Below, one piece after another: positions 48,960 to 60,403 of a stretch of DNA of 64,000 nt. Source of the stretch: Berberis thunbergii. Taxonomy: Eukaryota > Streptophyta > Magnoliopsida > Ranunculales > Berberidaceae. The number at the start of each line of letters is the position of its first letter. The first letter of the stretch is position 1. The position numbers and the translations under genes are program-made. The stretch lies in assembly GCA_003290165.1 (NCBI GenBank), contig QNQO01000526.1:434001-498000 (forward strand). The letters run 5' to 3'. The notes beneath the pieces were generated by a model. It had not been told where the DNA came from, did not search any database, and worked only from the letters and a program-made list of their open reading frames with translations.

Positions 48960-49813
48960 ACACCATAACCATTTTACTTATTCAGTTTTCTCTCCTACTA
49001 GCATGCACTTGGAGGTTTTACAAGAATCAAACAAACGTCTTACACGCGATGCAACCTTACTTTGGAATAAACATACTGAAAAATTTGCAGAATGGATAAA
49101 AAATAAGGTTCGATTAAATCTTCAAGGTTTTTATTGGCTTAGTTTGTGTTTAATTTAATAACTACCTACTTACTTTGTATCTCTTCATTTAATTTCTGCA
49201 ATTTAATAGATTCTAAGTGATTCAAAAGCTGACTCGGACACATTGAAATGGATTGCATATGGTCCACGGAATAGTGCATTATCTTTTTTCTGGGTATATT
49301 ATCAATGGGCAGCGTTTTCACACAAAAGATGTCGATCGGGAAACCCAAAATAGTGGGATTATTTATGAGGCAACCAACATGTGTAGGGAAAGTGCAAAAG
49401 ATACTGTACAAGTGCTTGATTGGGTTACTTACTATTGAATATTGACGGATATAATATTACTAGACTATCATGTATTTTATGCTCCAATCTTTAGGTGTCA
49501 TTGGGCAAACAAAGGTAATGGTGTTAAAGTTGATGATGGATTTACCCTCGTGAACCTCCATCAAAGTCAAGTATCATTTGCAAGAGATCCATATATTTTA
49601 GCATCTCAAGCAAAACAAGTATTTTATTCAAGAGAAGACGATTCTTCTAATTGGTATGTTGTAATGAAGGCACCACCAAGAGGTTTCCATGAGTTAGAGG
49701 CCGATGACGTAAGTGCAGAAGATTCAATACCACTAGAAGTTAACATGGACATTGAGGAGTCTAGTGGTGAAGTTAGATATGTGAAGGAGAATTGTGAGGG
49801 CATATTTGTGTAA
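48960..49813 (+). pseudogene. CACTA transposase (TNP2-type) C-terminal exons with DUF4216
   Basis: Exon 48960-49108 carries the stretch before the domain (NKHTEKFAEWIKNK). Exon 49210-49813 carries the DUF4216 region: SDSKADSDTLKWIAYGPRN, SGYIINGQRFHTKD, QNSGIIYEA, then APIFRCHWANKGNGVKVDD, ILASQAKQVFY and WYVVMKAPPRG. It ends at TAA 49811-49813. Lesions: a one-base slip in the T run near 49280-49287, and an in-frame TGA at 49436-49438 where the family has Gly after Tyr-Tyr. The catalytic transposase domain that should precede this is absent, so it cannot support transposition. Confidence 0.85.
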
Positions 49814-49981
49814 TATATGTTCTTAACCTTCATCTTTATCTAGCTTGTGTTTTGGCTGTTTTATCAAAAGTGTCTTTGTTTTTATATATCTTGTCTTTTT
49901 TTTCATTATATGATTAAGGTTATTAATTCATTACATATACTGAAATGATCAACTTTTTTTTTCTTAAACAGGTGAACAACA

Positions 49982-52849
49982 ATGGTTGCTGAAGCCAAGA
50001 AGAACGACATATCTCACAAAAGGAAACATGTTTTGATACCCACAAAAACATCCAAGGTCTCTGAAGGAACGGATAAAAATGTATAAGAATATCCAGAAGC
50101 ATGTCAACAGACTTTGATCCAACAACATGAGAGTCATGAACCTAATCTCCAACATATACAACCATCGGTGACTAAAGAAGTGGTCGAAAAAGATGCACCA
50201 ACATCACAAGAGTCAGTTGCAAATTTGATAGGACTTGAGAAAGCTAGGGGTCCAACCAAAATGAGAGATATTGTTGTAGAGGCTGGAAGTCAAGTTCATG
50301 TTGAATTTACTAACAAAGGTAAACCATGTGGAGAGGGGTCAGTTAGTTTGTCTTCTATTTAGGCCCACTTGTACGAGAGCACGTACCTGTAACATTGTGC
50401 GATTAGAGGAAGCTTGGTAATGACGTAAAAGTAATCTTGTGGAAATCAATTCAGGTATTATGAACTCTTACAATTCAATGACATGTACATTTCAGTTTAC
50501 AGAAGTTGTGATAGAACTCTTACAGTAAAATTACCAGTATTGAGTTACTTAGTGATAATTTTATATAAACTCCAGGCAAGATTCGACTTGGATACAGAAT
50601 GGCAAAAGGCTATCGTATTTAAATCGATAGGATGTATATGGAGGGCCTCAAAATCACAGTTAGTCAACCAAATACATGAAGCAACTAATGAGGAAGAAAG
50701 ACTTGAGCTTCAGCCTAAAAACATTCAAAGTAGAGCAGAGTAGATAAAGTTCGTCAAGACAAAAACTAGTCCAACATTTAAGGCATGTATTAAAACTAGG
50801 TGTAATATTATAATATATGGTGAAACATTATAATTCAGTTAAAATCATGCTAAAGTAATACAATTTCAGGCTGTAAGTGATAAGTATAAAGCAATCAGGC
50901 GTAAGCAAATCCCACACACATGCAGCCAAAAAGGATTGGCTCGATTAGTAGAAAATATGGCGATACATATTTCATATTCATATGCATTCTTATGTTGTGG
51001 TCAAAATAATTTTGTAGGTCCAATTACTAATTTTTCAGAACCTGATATCAATTTCTTTTTCTTATAGAAAAAGAATAGTACCGAGCCATCTTCTGTTTCT
51101 AGTGTTGAAGTATGGATTAACTCGCGCACCAGAAAAGACGGTAAACCAGTAAATACAAAAGTTTCTGAAACCAATGTGAGTGAAATGTTATTTGTAATGT
51201 AGAATTATGTGTAATTTTGTATAGTTTCTAAAACCATACACTGCTATTATATGTGTTGAATTATATAGGAGAATCTAATCGAAGCTGAAAGTGATTCACC
51301 ATCGAACTCGACAACAAATGTGACCGAAGATGCTCTCTCCAAAGTCTTACGAAATGAAAAACCTGGACGACTAAGAGGAATGGGAAGAGGAATGACCATC
51401 ATCAAGTTGGCTTTTTTTCAAACTAAGGACAAACATGTGGCAAAGATGCAAGAGCAACAAACTATCATGCACGACAGGATCCAACATTTGGAGAACTTGG
51501 TGAACACATTATTGAAAAACAAGGCAAGTTTGATACATGTTGTGATCAATGAATAAGTAAAATTCCAGCTCAGTCATTGAATTTTTTTTATTAACTGTTT
51601 GCTATGTTGTTAGATTGAGCAAAGTGGAGAAGATAACAAAACATCTGCAGTGGTACAATTAGTTTCAATATTGTGGTATTAATCTTCAATCTAAACTTGC
51701 TTTAATTGTAATGTTTGTATTGATTAATTGTAGAGTGCCAACACCAAGTCACTAGAGAAATGCCAGTTGTTAGATTGGAGTGGAACAAAGGAAATCGTTG
51801 CTGAAGGACATTTGATATCAAGGGATCCAAAAGAGCTTGTCAATAAAATTCCTATGGGTCTTAATGCAATCAAAGTCTGTGTTGATATCCCAATTAAATC
51901 AGATGTTTTTCTATGGAGGCCTACATCTAGTATGACTTGTATAGAACAAGCTCAAGGTAAATCGATAGCATGGCCTGTTAAGAGAGTTATTTTGCAACTT
52001 GATCAACATTCTGTTGAACAAGATAATATTGACACGCCTTTGGTAAGATAATTATTGATTACTTTGGTATTTATATCATGTATTTGTGTAACTTAAATAG
52101 TTGTATTCTTGTGTATATGATTCCTATTTTTATGCATTCTTTCTTGATAGAGTAAGTACAACAATTCAACGAACAAGTGCACATTGTTTGATTGGAGTGG
52201 AAAAGATGAAATAGTAGCGGAAAGGACGTTGGCATTCGAGTGATCCAAAAACACTGATCAATGATATTCCTCTTGGACCTAATTCCATGATTGTCTGGGT
52301 AGATATTTCAAAAAATCATGAAGCATTTTTATGGAGGCCTACATCTAATATGACATGCATTGAAGATGCCGTTGGTTCTACTATCGCATGGTCGGCTAAC
52401 AAAGTTATTTTGGAAAAAGTACCTGAAAATCAGGAAGTAAAAAATGCAGCATATCATTTGGTAAGTTAAATGTGATTGGCATACACTAATGCATAATTGA
52501 AGTAACTATATATATCTTCAGGAATCTATTAGTAAAGTGATTCCTTAGTTTAATGTATTTGTCTCGTTTGACTGGCTGTTAGAGTGTGAACACCGGCTCA
52601 AAGAAAAAGTGCAAGTTGTTGGATGTTAGTGGTTCAAGACAAGCAGTTGTTGAAGGACATTGGTATTCAAGTGGTCCAAATCAGGTTGTTCATCACATTC
52701 CCTTGGGTCCTAATGCTATTAAAGTTTGGGTAGATAGTCCAAAAGTTCCTACTGCATCTCTTTGGAGGCCTACATCTGAGCTGGAATTTATTAAAGATGC
52801 CATTGGTACTACAGTAGCATGGCCAGCAGACAAAGTCGTTATGATTTAG
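49982..52849 (+). pseudogene. Second CACTA gene (plant transposase Ptta/En/Spm family plus three repeated domains)
   Basis: The start at 49982 (MVAEAKKND) follows the transposase stop by about 170 bases. Exons in order: 49982-50454 (RGPTKMRDI, KPCGEGSVSLSS, shifted to LVREHVPVT); 50574-50780 (ARFDLD, TNEEERLELQPKNIQS); 50871-50960 (IRRKQIPHTCSQKGLARLVE); 51068-51178 (VEVWINSRTRKDGKPVN); 51270-51524 (EDALSKVL, GRLRGMGRGMT, coiled coil TIMHDRIQHLENLVNTLL). Three homologous domain exons follow (51733-52045, 52153-52461, 52583-52849). Lesions: TAA after DKNV near 50085, a frameshift at about 50360, Trp-to-stop changes near 50405 and 50742, and a one-base insertion near 52225. This product normally acts with the transposase at the subterminal repeats; here it is dead. 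Confidence 0.85.
51733..52849 (+). repeat. Three tandem domain exons (DUF8039-like)
   Basis: Each encodes CxLxDxSG....V.EG, then DP..L......LG.NAI.VWVD, then A.LWRPTS.....I..A.G..IAWP..KV.. . Exon borders fall at the same place in each copy, so whole-exon duplication is likely. Confidence 0.85.
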
Positions 52850-53235
52850 AGCTTTGGTAAGCATTAATCGAGACTTGTAATATATATTTTAATGTCTGAA
52901 TGAATAACTCTCTTGGTCTTGAATTCCTGAATATATGCTTGAACTACTACCAAATTTGTAGATCCACTTGTATCCATGCATGTGTACGTATGTTATAGGA
53001 ATGTTAATGTTGTAATGTTACCGTGTAATGTTGTTGTTACCGTTGCTGCTATAATGTTGTTGTTACTGCTGTAATGTTGTTGTGTAAAGTTGTAATGCTA
53101 TTGTTGCGTAATGTTGTAATGCTGTAGAATACTGTTAAATGTCAGTTTATGTATTGCATATAAGACGTTTCACTGCTTGAGATGTCAATTGATTTTGCAT
53201 TTTAGGTAGTTGTATTCATGCAAATAGGTTTTTAG

Positions 53236-53475
53236 GGAGTTTTGAGAGATAGAACAGTGAGGAGATTGATTGGAATAATATCCATATCTGATCCGTTAAA
53301 ACCTGGTGCTCATGAAGTCATTATTTCCATCCTCAAATCCACGAATGTCAATAGCATTATGGTTACTGGTGATAATTGGGGCACAACAAATTCCATTGGA
53401 AATGAAGTTGGGATTGATATTGTTATTGCTGAAGCCAAGCCTGATGAGAAAGCTGAGATAGTGAACGAATTACAC
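53236..53475 (+). pseudogene. P1B-type copper-transporting ATPase exon (HMA5-like)
   Basis: After a TTTTTAG acceptor the frame reads IGIISISDPLKPGAHEVI, then STNVNSIMVTGDNWGTTNSI, then AEAKPDEKAEIVNEL. The phrase TGDNW and the downstream AEAKP are typical of plant HMA5/RAN1 copper pumps. It is only the P-domain end. Metal-binding, transmembrane and DKTGT parts are absent. The frame runs into the duplicated block at 53469. Confidence 0.88.
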
Positions 53476-53909
53476 CACACTTGGTCACAGGTGGAAAATC
53501 TTAGATGAGATTTCTCCAAAATGTTTAGAGTGTTTTATTAAGTGTTTAATTTCAAAGGATGATGAGAGAGACAAATTGCAAAAGGAATTCAGGACACCAG
53601 CTGAAGATTGGAGACTGAAAAATCAGCAAATGGAATCACATGTCCACTTTTCCTATTAAGATTTTTCACCTTTAAAATGCATTTGGTCATTTTGCCACTA
53701 ATTAGTCCCTACTAATCAAGTACTTACAATTGGAGCTTACAGGTATCACTTCATCCGATGGGAACATATGGGTTAGTATCTTTCTTATACAAGTTCTTTG
53801 TCCTTCATCTAATCTACTTTGCATTTAAAAAGATAGTTATTATGGACATATGGATTTTGTAGCTATGTAGTAGCTGAATATGGTTGCATGGGTATGTTGA
53901 AGCTTTTCT
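53469..53909 (+). repeat. Segmental duplication, copy 2, left part
   Basis: Aligns with 43548-43989 (starts ATTACACCACACTTGGTCACAGG, ends AAGCTTTTCT). Continues at 62706. Confidence 0.92.
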
Positions 53910-54110
53910 ACTTCAGCTTCAATTTGAGTATGAAATTCGGGACTGGATCAACTAATGATCGGAGGCACGTATTGAGGTATGCTTCAATTTTAGTATAAAT
54001 GCAGTGCCGGAGTCGTGTATTGAGGTATGGTTTATTATGATATTTTTGAGTTGTTGAAGCGAGGGATGAGTTACATAGGATGTTGAATGAGGTAAGCCAC
54101 CTTGTGATTT
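53910..54110 (+). other. Unique flank left of the CACTA element
   Basis: Contains an exon-like stretch (LQLQFEYEIRDWIN, then a stop, then a GTATGC donor at about 53978) partly repeated just after. I do not recognise the gene. Absent from copy 1. Confidence 0.4.
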
Positions 54111-54436
54111 CACTACAACAAAAGGCCTGTTTAGCTACACAGAGGTGGCCACGGCTCTAAACCGTTGGTTTATTTGCCACGGCCAAAAACCGTGGCTAAA
54201 AAAGGCTTGGCCACGGTTCTAAACCGTTGGTATGTTTGCCACGGCTTTTAGCAGTGGCTATAGTGCCCAACTTCTTAAAACCGTTGCTAAATTGCACGCG
54301 TGTTGCACGTGGATGTGTGGAAAAGTCAATTCGATTTCTCGCGGATGAAAAAAATTTGGGTTCCCACTTTGCGTCCCACTCCATCTCCCCCCAACTCTCG
54401 TGAGCGGGAGGGCAAAAGTCATTCCTCGCATTTTTG

Positions 54437-54620
54437 GCTCACGATTTCATCTCCTCCCGCAAACGCAACTCTCCCTCACACAAACGCAACACATCCCTCA
54501 CAAATGCAGCTCTCCCACCTCGCCTCTCCTCTTGCCGTCACCTCGCCTGATTTCTATCGCTCTTCTCTCACCATCACCTCTCCTCTTGCTGTCACCTCGC
54601 CTCGTCTGATTTCTATGCAC
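54437..54620 (+). promoter_or_regulatory. CT-rich leader shared with the CACTA element at 40861
   Basis: TTTCATCTCCTCCCGCAAACGCAACTCTCCCTCAC and the following text align with 41064-41250. It precedes the first captured exon, so it probably supplies the promoter/leader for transcripts reading through the captured fragments. ORFs here are low-complexity. Confidence 0.5.
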
Positions 54621-54894
54621 AAGAGCATAGTGTTTGTATTTGATGATTTTGTTAAATCTTTGATGTGTTTTATCTTCTGATCTAGGGTTTTGGAGGTTTG
54701 GGGTTTACTGATTCTACTAAGTTGGGGTCGGGGAGTCACCAACTCACCAATGAATCTCAATTCCTCAGATTCAAGTAAAGTTTTAACTTTTATGCCTTTT
54801 TCTGTTACAACATTGACACAACACAAAACTCCCCTTTTAATAAGTCTACTGTGTTCATATCTTTGAAGTGGGGTTCTATTGATTTTGGTTCTGA

Positions 54895-57451
54895 AATGAA
54901 AAAAATGTCTCTTTTTGTTCTTCTTCAAGTCTCCATTCTTGGTGTTCTGCTGCATGGTGGACTTTTTGCAAGTGTTGCTCATAGTGAAGATGGATCCGAG
55001 CAATGGGGTTATGTCAGAGTTGGACCAAGTGAGTTTTAATGCCTCAAAGATTTGATCTTTATTGGTTTTTAGTTTTCCATTATTGAAACTTGTTTGATTT
55101 GGTTTTGTTCTATTTTTTGTAGAAGCACACATGTTTTGGTGGTTGTATAGAAGCCCAAACAGAGTTGAAGATGCTAGTAAACCATGGCCGATTATTTTGT
55201 GGTTGCAAGGAGGACCTGTGAGTGCAATTGCTCAATTCACAAAGATTTTAATGAGTATATGAGAACCCCATTTTCATTTTGATCTAAAAATGGTGTTTTT
55301 TTTGCTGAGACTATAGGGTGCTTCAGGAGTTGGGATTGGAAACTTTGAAGAAGTTGGTCCATTGGATACTGATTTGAAGGCCAGAAATTCAACTTGGTTG
55401 CAAAAAGCCGATCTCTTGTTTGTGGTAAGTGCATTCAATTGATGTTAAATTCTAATATTTTCTATATAAATCTTGATTTAGATATGAAATGTGATTGAAA
55501 AATGAGAATTTTTTTCTCCATTCATTCTGTGTAAATCTTCAAATTTAACCATGAAATGGGGTGTTTGTAATAATGTGTTGTTCCTTAATCTTTACAAGTT
55601 TTTTGTTCTACTTAAATTATGGAATGAAATTGAAAGATGGGATTTTTAAATTTATTTTTGTTCTTGTTTTTGATTTTTTTTCTTTTTTTTTGTGAAATTT
55701 ATGATAATCCAGTAGGGTCAGGGTTCAGTTATGTGGAGGATAAGAATGCATATGTGAAAATGACGAAGAGGCAGCAATTGATTTAACTACCTTGTTGCAA
55801 GAGATCTTCAATAGGAATGAGAGCCTACAAAAGAGTCATCTTTACATTATTGCAGAGTCTTATGGTGGAAAATATGTTGTTACTCTCGCATTATCAGTTC
55901 GGAAAGCGATCGAAGCTTGGAAATTGAAGCTCAAACTTGAAGGTAATCTCTTGTGCTAAGTTCAATAGAATCAGTTTTAATGTAGAAAACCCCTTAAGTG
56001 TGTTTATAATCTTATCGATCAATATGTCAAGTATAGTGTAAATTAGATTTTGATTGCAAGTAGGATTGATATCTAAGACACTGGAGAATACCCATTTTTG
56101 TTTATTAAATCTCGATTGAATTGTCTATGGTTCAAGTAGTTTGACTTGCAGTTTGGAAGTCAAATGGAATTGGATTGATGAGATATTTAATTTCACATTT
56201 TCAATCAGGAGTTGCTTTAGGAGATAATTGGATTTCTCCAGAAGATTTTGTGGTGAGTAGTAATTTTTCAATCAAGCATTCTTATTTCGTGCATCGGCTT
56301 TGGCGTTACATTTATTATTAGTTGCTTCTAAGTTTCATCTTGCTTCAGATTATGGATACTAAGACTTGTTTTCAAACTACAGTTCTCATGGGGGCCACTT
56401 CTCATGGATGTATCACGGCTCGATGAAAATGGCATTGGAAAATCTAATAGGTCAAAAGTTTCAATCAAATTTTCTGCAAATTTAATCAAAATATCTGTTT
56501 GATTGACAAACTTTGAGTTATCTAACATACCCCATTTTATAAAACAGTTTAGCGGAACAAATCAAGCAACAAATTGAGGGTGGACATTATGAAGATATGA
56601 TGAACTCATGGAGTGCACTTGAGAATGTTATTAGTGAGAACAACAATTCTGTGGTACCAATAATTCTCTATCTATTATGGTCTTCTTATGAATTCAATCT
56701 TGAACAGGAATTTGATAATGCTTAACAAGTTCCTTTCTTTGCATTGTTGGACTTCCACAATTTTCTGTTGGATTCAGGAAATGATCCAGTTCCAATGTCA
56801 GCCATAGAATTATCGAAAGGAATAGCGTTGAAGAGAGATTCGAGATATCTCGACTCCCTTAAGTCTAATTTGCCTGGTGGTAATGGTGACCTTAATAGTT
56901 TGATGAATGGATCTATTAGGAAGAAACTAAAAATCATCCGTGAGAATGTGACATGAGTTTATTTCATAGCTTATCTTAATGCCTAGCACAGTCATAAACA
57001 TCATTGTCTGTTAGTCCATTATTGTGCCAGTAAATGACGATCAATTGGGACGTGTATTGCAGATGGGGAGGGCAATCAAATGTTGTGTTTGCATATCTTT
57101 CAGGTGACTTCATTAAGCCAAGAATTAACGAGGTAAAATTATTGTTTCATGTATACCATTTTGTGCAAGATTAGTCACAAGTATGTTTTTGTTGGTATAG
57201 AAACACAGGGATGAAACACTTCAATGTGCATCGTACTTGTGAAGTACCCCAAGTTGTTTCAACCTTTCAGGGTTTGCACACGAATTCTCAAAACGATAGT
57301 GTTCTTGTAACATATGGTTCAGTCATGAAGATGTTCATCCCTCATTTTCATTCAAGTTGTAGAGATTACATTGAAGATTTGTGTTTGTTACTTGGTACAG
57401 GTTGATGAGCTATTATCCAAAGGAGTGAATGTTACCGTCTACAATGGACAG
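54895..57451 (+). pseudogene. SCPL51: Serine carboxypeptidase-like (SCPL51 type), 3'-truncated and mutated
   Basis: Ten exons: 54895-55028 (signal peptide MKKMSLFVLLQ, then QWGYVRVGP), 55123-55217 (HMFWWLYRSP, PWPIILWLQGGP), 55317-55424 (GASGVGIGNFEEVGPLDT), 55703-55942 (NPVGSGFSYVED; AESYGGK with the catalytic Ser), 56209-56252 (ALGDNWISPEDFV), 56383-56450 (FSWGPLL), 56548-56653, 56744-56952 (DFHNFLLDSGNDPV), 57063-57132 (GGQSNVVFAYLSGDF), 57401-57451 (VDELLSKGVNVTVYNGQ). Secreted peptidase family. The catalytic Asp and His exons are gone. Lesions: acceptors at 55701-55702 and before 56744 lost, one base missing in the exon-4 KN-D-EEAA codons, and the donor G at 56953 changed to A. Cannot be functional. 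Confidence 0.93.
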
Positions 57452-57712
57452 GTAAGGAGTAAAACCTTTTGATAAGTCAGTATTCTATAATTGACTAATT
57501 GTTGACTTCATACTTCAACCTTGCCACAGTTTTCAAATCAGCATGTATCTCAAAATACAACCTCTAAACTTGGAGATATTTCAACTGCATCTTAGCATTC
57601 TTGCACGGTTGATTTAATGGCTATCTTTCTGTTTTTGTGATCATTCCTTTACAATTGAGTTATTTCATGTGTTATCTGACTCTGACACATAACTTATGAT
57701 GAAAGTTTGCAG

Positions 57713-58113
57713 CTGCTGAATATGTAGATAAGGGGTTGTTGATCATGCAAACAACCTCGCATCAAAAAATCGAAGTAACTTGACCAATTCAATGAAAGCT
57801 CTAGGAGTGGACATACTGACTTGCGTAGGCACTATTGTGGTTAGTTTTGCTTGTTGTAACTTGGTTTGATCTAAGATAACATTGCATAAACCTTCTGTTT
57901 GTATATACACATTAGTAACTAGGAAAAAGTGTAGTTTCATTGTTAACTTGGTCCTTCATTAGTTTTACTGTTTTGTGCATGGATTTGTTTTTCAGGGTCC
58001 ACAAAAGGTGAAATAAGGAAAAGTTGGCTTGCCTAATAATGATATAACTGCAAAGAACATAATTATCGCTACTGGTTCTGTTCCATTTTTCCCTAAGGGA
58101 ATCGGAATAGATG
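57713..58113 (+). pseudogene. LPD1: Plastid-type dihydrolipoyl dehydrogenase fragment
   Basis: Two exons. 57713-57839 reads AAEYVDKG, then (one-base shift) [31 protein letters not shown]. 57996-58113 reads GPQKVK, stop, GK.., then [20 protein letters not shown]. The ATGSVP box belongs to the NAD/FAD-binding part of lipoamide dehydrogenase (E3 of plastid pyruvate dehydrogenase). TAA replaces the Tyr codon after GPQKVK. Only about 80 of some 560 residues are present. It follows the carboxypeptidase fragment by about 260 bases on the same strand. Confidence 0.9.
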
Positions 58114-58355
58114 GTGAGTGATGGTCCTTGTCCTGAATATGACCAAGTATATCTAATAGGTTTTGGTTATGGCTTCTTTGCATGAGTTTAGAGTATGGTA
58201 TGCCGGCATGATACTTCATAATTGTATTCATTGGTTACTTTCATTTGTAATACTGGTTTGTTACTTTTCATTTGTAATATTGGTTTGTTACTTTTCATTT
58301 GTAATATTTTAGAGGAATGTATAACTAATTAAAAGAACTAATAAAACTTGGATAG

Positions 58356-59072
58356 ACAAATTATATGACGATGCTTCATCGTGATCCTATGTGTCGTGCA
58401 CTAAGAGTGGCTGCAATCAAGGTTGGCAATTTGAAAAACATAATTCATTGCAACTCAAAGTTCCGTTTTATTTCAAAGTCTCACTTGAAGCATGCATGTT
58501 TTGTCTGACAGTTGAACCATGAGAATTGAACCAAATCAAGTACAACATTAACATTTTAATCATATTTCCAGACAAAGGTTTTCTCTATGAAAAAAATTAA
58601 CAGTTGATATTTTGTAATATTCTCCTACTGAGATTTTGTTGCTTTGTGTTTCCTATATTGTTTATATTAATGCAATTTCGTGTTTTAGTGAAAGATGATA
58701 TATTTAAAGAAAATTTTCTGAAACAAACAGTGGAAGATGATATATCACTTATTCGATCTTTTTGCACATTGAACTACTGCTCTAAATCATGTGGGAATAG
58801 TTTAAGCAACCCCCCCCCCCCCATATATGAAAAGATGAAACCATCTCTGCATTCCTTAACCCTAGCAGGCTAGCATCAACACTAAATAGATTCAGGAGTA
58901 TCTTTTGTCAATTTGAATGCTAATATCTATGGGGTAATATGAGCGAACTGAGATGGATTGTTCTACTACCATTTTCCTTTGCAGAAAGCTAAACAGTCTC
59001 CTGTAGCTCGGAAGCAGGCATCTGAATCTATGAAAGCTTGCTTCAGCAATTTTGAAAACCGCAGCAAGAAAA
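58356..59072 (+). pseudogene. Unidentified captured exons (basic helical protein)
   Basis: Exon 58356-58420 reads QIMTMLHRDPMCRALRVAAI; exon 58985-59072 reads KAKQSPVARKQASESMKACF then SNFENRSKK. Splice signals look right (TTTGCAG before 58985, GTAATT after 59072). I do not recognise the parent gene. Order and strand fit a third captured piece. Confidence 0.55.
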
Positions 59073-59234
59073 GTAATTTTTGTAGTTTACTTGTGTGCTG
59101 AGTGTGTCCATTATGTCCCATTAGTGTCATTCTTATGTCTGTATCAACTAAGTTCATCATCTTGGGGCTGCGTGAGTGAAATTCTAATGTAGTGCGTTGA
59201 TAGTTGTACTCTGCCTGACCTAGGTTTTCAATGA

Positions 59235-59356
59235 CATTTTCAAGTTGTTATTGGCCCTACTACTATTGGAGAGATGAAAGCAGTGACTTTGACTCACCAG
59301 AAAAACCTAGATTTATATCCCGGTTTATTTGCAGCGGAGGGCACAGAACAACTCAG
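59235..59356 (+). pseudogene. Unidentified captured exon
   Basis: Reads VVIGPTTIGEMKAVTLTHQK, then NLDLYPGLFAAEGTEQLR, then a donor-like end. Coding-like composition, family not recognised. Lies on the same strand as the other fragments. Confidence 0.45.
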
Positions 59357-60403
59357 GTTCAATATATTTAGCATCTAGTACTATTTCTTATGACATGAAG
59401 TGTCAATTGTTAGGCTAATGGTATCTTCCTTTCTTCTAAAGGTTTGTGGTCTGCCATAACCACCTTGCATGCTCATGAAAAGAAAAACTGGTTGTTATGG
59501 TTTATATTTTTTGCTTGTATCATATTGAACTTATGCATATAATGTACTTCATGAGACTAGAATGAGGACATGACTATGTCCTTTGATTCCAGATCTAGAC
59601 AAGGGGTTGAATATATATATATATATTTGAATATTTGTTATGTTGGTTGTGTTTTTAGATCTAGATTTTGTTCTCAGGGATTTTGGTAGATAAGGATGCT
59701 TGAGAAGGTGGTTTTTTCTTAGAAACCCTTCCCAATTGCTTTTTTTTTCTATGATTCAAGTTCTAAGATGATGAAACATAACATAACTACTACGCTCAAA
59801 AAGTGTTTCGATCAACCAAGGGGAGAGTTTCTTCTCGTATGATTCATGTTATGTGGCAGGAAAAAAACAATTGAGTTACTTTAGAATAGAGAAGTTGATA
59901 AAACTCAAAATTCCTCATTTGAGATTAATAGGAGCTATATGGTGCTACAATTTGAAAAATGATATTTTCTGTGGGAATTGGGAAATAACTTGACTGATAT
60001 ATCTTGCTCTAGATTTATTTTTGACAATAAACGGAAAATTCAGGCAGTGTCATGACATTTACATCAGATGCATTTTACAAGCGTCTTACATCTTGTGCAG
60101 CCACATGATGATTCAGTTTTATATTTGAAGCACTGTGCTTGAAGGAAACAATATCTGCCAACATGTTGTGCTACTTGCTGAATTAGAATCCATTAATTAG
60201 AGAATGTAGATCTCTGGATGCTAATTTTATTGCCTGAATCCTCTCAAATGTGCATGATTCTGTATTAATTTGAGTTCTTATTCATATTCGGTTGGCTCTC
60301 TAGTATTCACATCAGTTTCTTATGTTCGTTGCAGGGTGGTCTTACTGCTACTAATGTTTTCGCTGTTGAGTGGATACAAACTGGTTTCATTCACTTTGGG
60401 ATA

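Larger units (their letters stand above)
40861..53235 (+). mobile_element. Broken CACTA transposon with internal insertions
   Basis: The left end TACTACAACAAAAGTGTTTA is one base from the CACTACAACAAAAG terminus of the element at 54111. Both ends are followed by a related CT-rich leader (41064-41250 here). At the right are the last exons of the transposase gene and a complete second CACTA gene (48960-52849). A 3' UTR rich in TGTAATGTTGTTG follows, like that at 62.13-62.27 kb. Most of the transposase is missing, and the middle (43.33-48.92 kb) is filled by gene scraps and an Athila 3' half. No proper 3' terminus is seen before the P1B-ATPase fragment at 53236. Joining both halves into one element is inference. 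Confidence 0.55.
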
